A stretch of DNA of 6,555 nt, taken from Chloroflexia bacterium (GTDB lineage: Bacteria > Chloroflexota > Chloroflexia > QHBQ01 > JADMIH01). Under the pieces are notes generated by a model that saw only the letters and a program-made list of their open reading frames with translations, was not told where the DNA came from and searched no databases. A program made the translations under genes and the position numbers. The DNA is taken from contig JAICKM010000396.1 of NCBI GenBank assembly GCA_025927935.1, forward strand, positions 1-6,555. The letters run 5' to 3'. Position 1 is the stretch's first letter. The number at the start of each line of letters is the position of its first letter. Below are positions 5,804-6,555 of the stretch, piece after piece.

Positions 5804-6555
5804 GTGTTGGAAGTACAAGACCTGACCAAAGTCTACCGCATGAGCGCGGAAGTGGAGGTCCACGCCCTGCGTGGCGTCTCCTTCACCGTTGACGATGGGG
5901 AACTGGTGGCCGTCATGGGGCCGTCCGGTTCAGGCAAATCGACCATTATGAATATCCTGGGCTGCCTCGACCGGCCGACGAGCGGTTCGTACCGCATCGA
6001 CGATCAGGAGGTTGCCAGCCTCAGCGACGCCGAACTGGCCGTGGTGCGCAACAAGCGTATCGGCTTCGTGTTTCAGAGCTTCAATCTGCTGCCGCGCACC
6101 ACGGCGCTGCAAAACGTGGAGCTACCGATGATCTATAATCGCACGGGCATTTCGGCGCGCGAGCGCAAAGCGCGGGCCAAGGCGGCGCTGGAGGTGGTCG
6201 GCCTGGGCGACCGGCTTGACCACAAGCCGCAGGAGCTGTCCGGCGGCCAGCAGCAGCGCGTGGCGATTGCCCGCGCGCTGGTCAATAACCCGGCGATTAT
6301 CCTGGCCGACGAACCGACGGGCAACCTCGACAGTATCGCCAGCGCCGAGATTATGGCGATCTTCCAGCGCCTGAACAAGGAGCAAAACATCACGGTGGTC
6401 TTCGTCACGCATGAGCCGGACATTGCCGTCCATACCCGGCGCATCCTGCGCATGCGCGACGGCCACCTGGTGGCCGACGAAATCGTCCGCAACCCCGTGA
6501 CTGCCGATCCGGAAGCGGTGCGCCAGGCGGCGCTGGCCGAAGAGGCCGCGCTGCA
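5804..6555 (+). CDS. ABC transporter ATP-binding protein, MacB/LolD class (3' end beyond window)
   Basis: 250 residues are visible and no stop is reached. All ABC ATPase motifs are intact: Walker A GPSGSGKST (39-47), Q-loop Gln91 in VFQSFNLLPRTT, signature LSGGQQQR (145-152), Walker B IILADE (165-170) with catalytic Glu170, D-loop GNLD (173-176) and switch His203. The LGCLDRPTSG segment (52-61) and the NLLPRTTALQNVELP segment (94-108) are characteristic of the MacB/LolD/FtsE-like group that works with FtsX-type permeases. It would hydrolyse ATP at the inner face of the membrane to drive export through the adaptor. It starts at a GTG with GGAGG eight bases upstream, 16 bases after the adaptor stop, so the two are surely one operon. 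The tail after about residue 220 is Ala/Glu-rich and the protein is probably nearly complete. The permease gene is not in the window. Confidence 0.93.
   Translation, partial: MLEVQDLTKVYRMSAEVEVHALRGVSFTVDDGELVAVMGPSGSGKSTIMNILGCLDRPTSGSYRIDDQEVASLSDAELAVVRNKRIGFVFQSFNLLPRTTALQNVELPMIYNRTGISARERKARAKAALEVVGLGDRLDHKPQELSGGQQQRVAIARALVNNPAIILADEPTGNLDSIASAEIMAIFQRLNKEQNITVVFVTHEPDIAVHTRRILRMRDGHLVADEIVRNPVTADPEAVRQAALAEEAAL

Noticed and set aside
4360..5829. A 489-codon open frame on the minus strand opposite the adaptor, with smaller ones at 4149-5120 and 3631-4308
   Set aside because: These are antisense shadows. The repeat units and GC-rich codons keep stops away in several frames. The translations are low-complexity, and the plus-strand protein has clear family domains.

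Overview
The window is GC-rich, gene-dense bacterial DNA with no RNA genes, insertion sequences or CRISPR arrays. It holds seven protein genes. Two read leftward (about 1-1192) and five read rightward (1380 to the right edge), divided by one divergent intergenic region. No stretch over 300 bases lacks a gene. The gene styles (ECF sigma with a two-helix anti-sigma, a repeat-rich HlyD-type adaptor beside a MacB/LolD-type ATPase, Ala/Gly/Pro-rich proteins, GTG starts) would suit a Chloroflexota-like bacterium. That is an inference from style; the window contains no taxonomic marker.

Left arm, minus strand: a DinB-family four-helix protein (668-1192) is followed after 23 bases by a DsbA-like thioredoxin-fold protein (1-644, cut by the left edge) whose active site is CPWS rather than CPWC. 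The two look like an operon driven by a promoter near 1237-1265.

Right arm, plus strand, first block: an ECF-type sigma factor (1380-1985) overlaps by four bases a zinc-binding anti-sigma factor with two membrane helices (1982-2602). An unrecognised multi-spanning membrane protein (2621-3424) follows 18 bases later. This is probably one envelope-sensing transcription unit.

Right arm, second block: after an 80-base gap carrying a small perfect inverted repeat comes a 760-residue HlyD/MacA-type membrane-fusion protein (3505-5787), then after 16 bases an ABC ATPase of the MacB/LolD class (5804 to the right edge). An FtsX/MacB-type permease would be expected just beyond the window. Together they would form an ABC export machine, and the neighbouring sigma/anti-sigma pair may control it.

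The most unusual object is the adaptor. Each arm of its predicted helical hairpin is built from 26-residue (78-base) tandem units. Each arm has six regularly spaced Gly/Pro breaks, and the two sets mirror each other around one axis in the tip loop. Some units are almost identical in DNA, so the array seems to have grown by recent tandem duplication. The rest of the window is ordinary.
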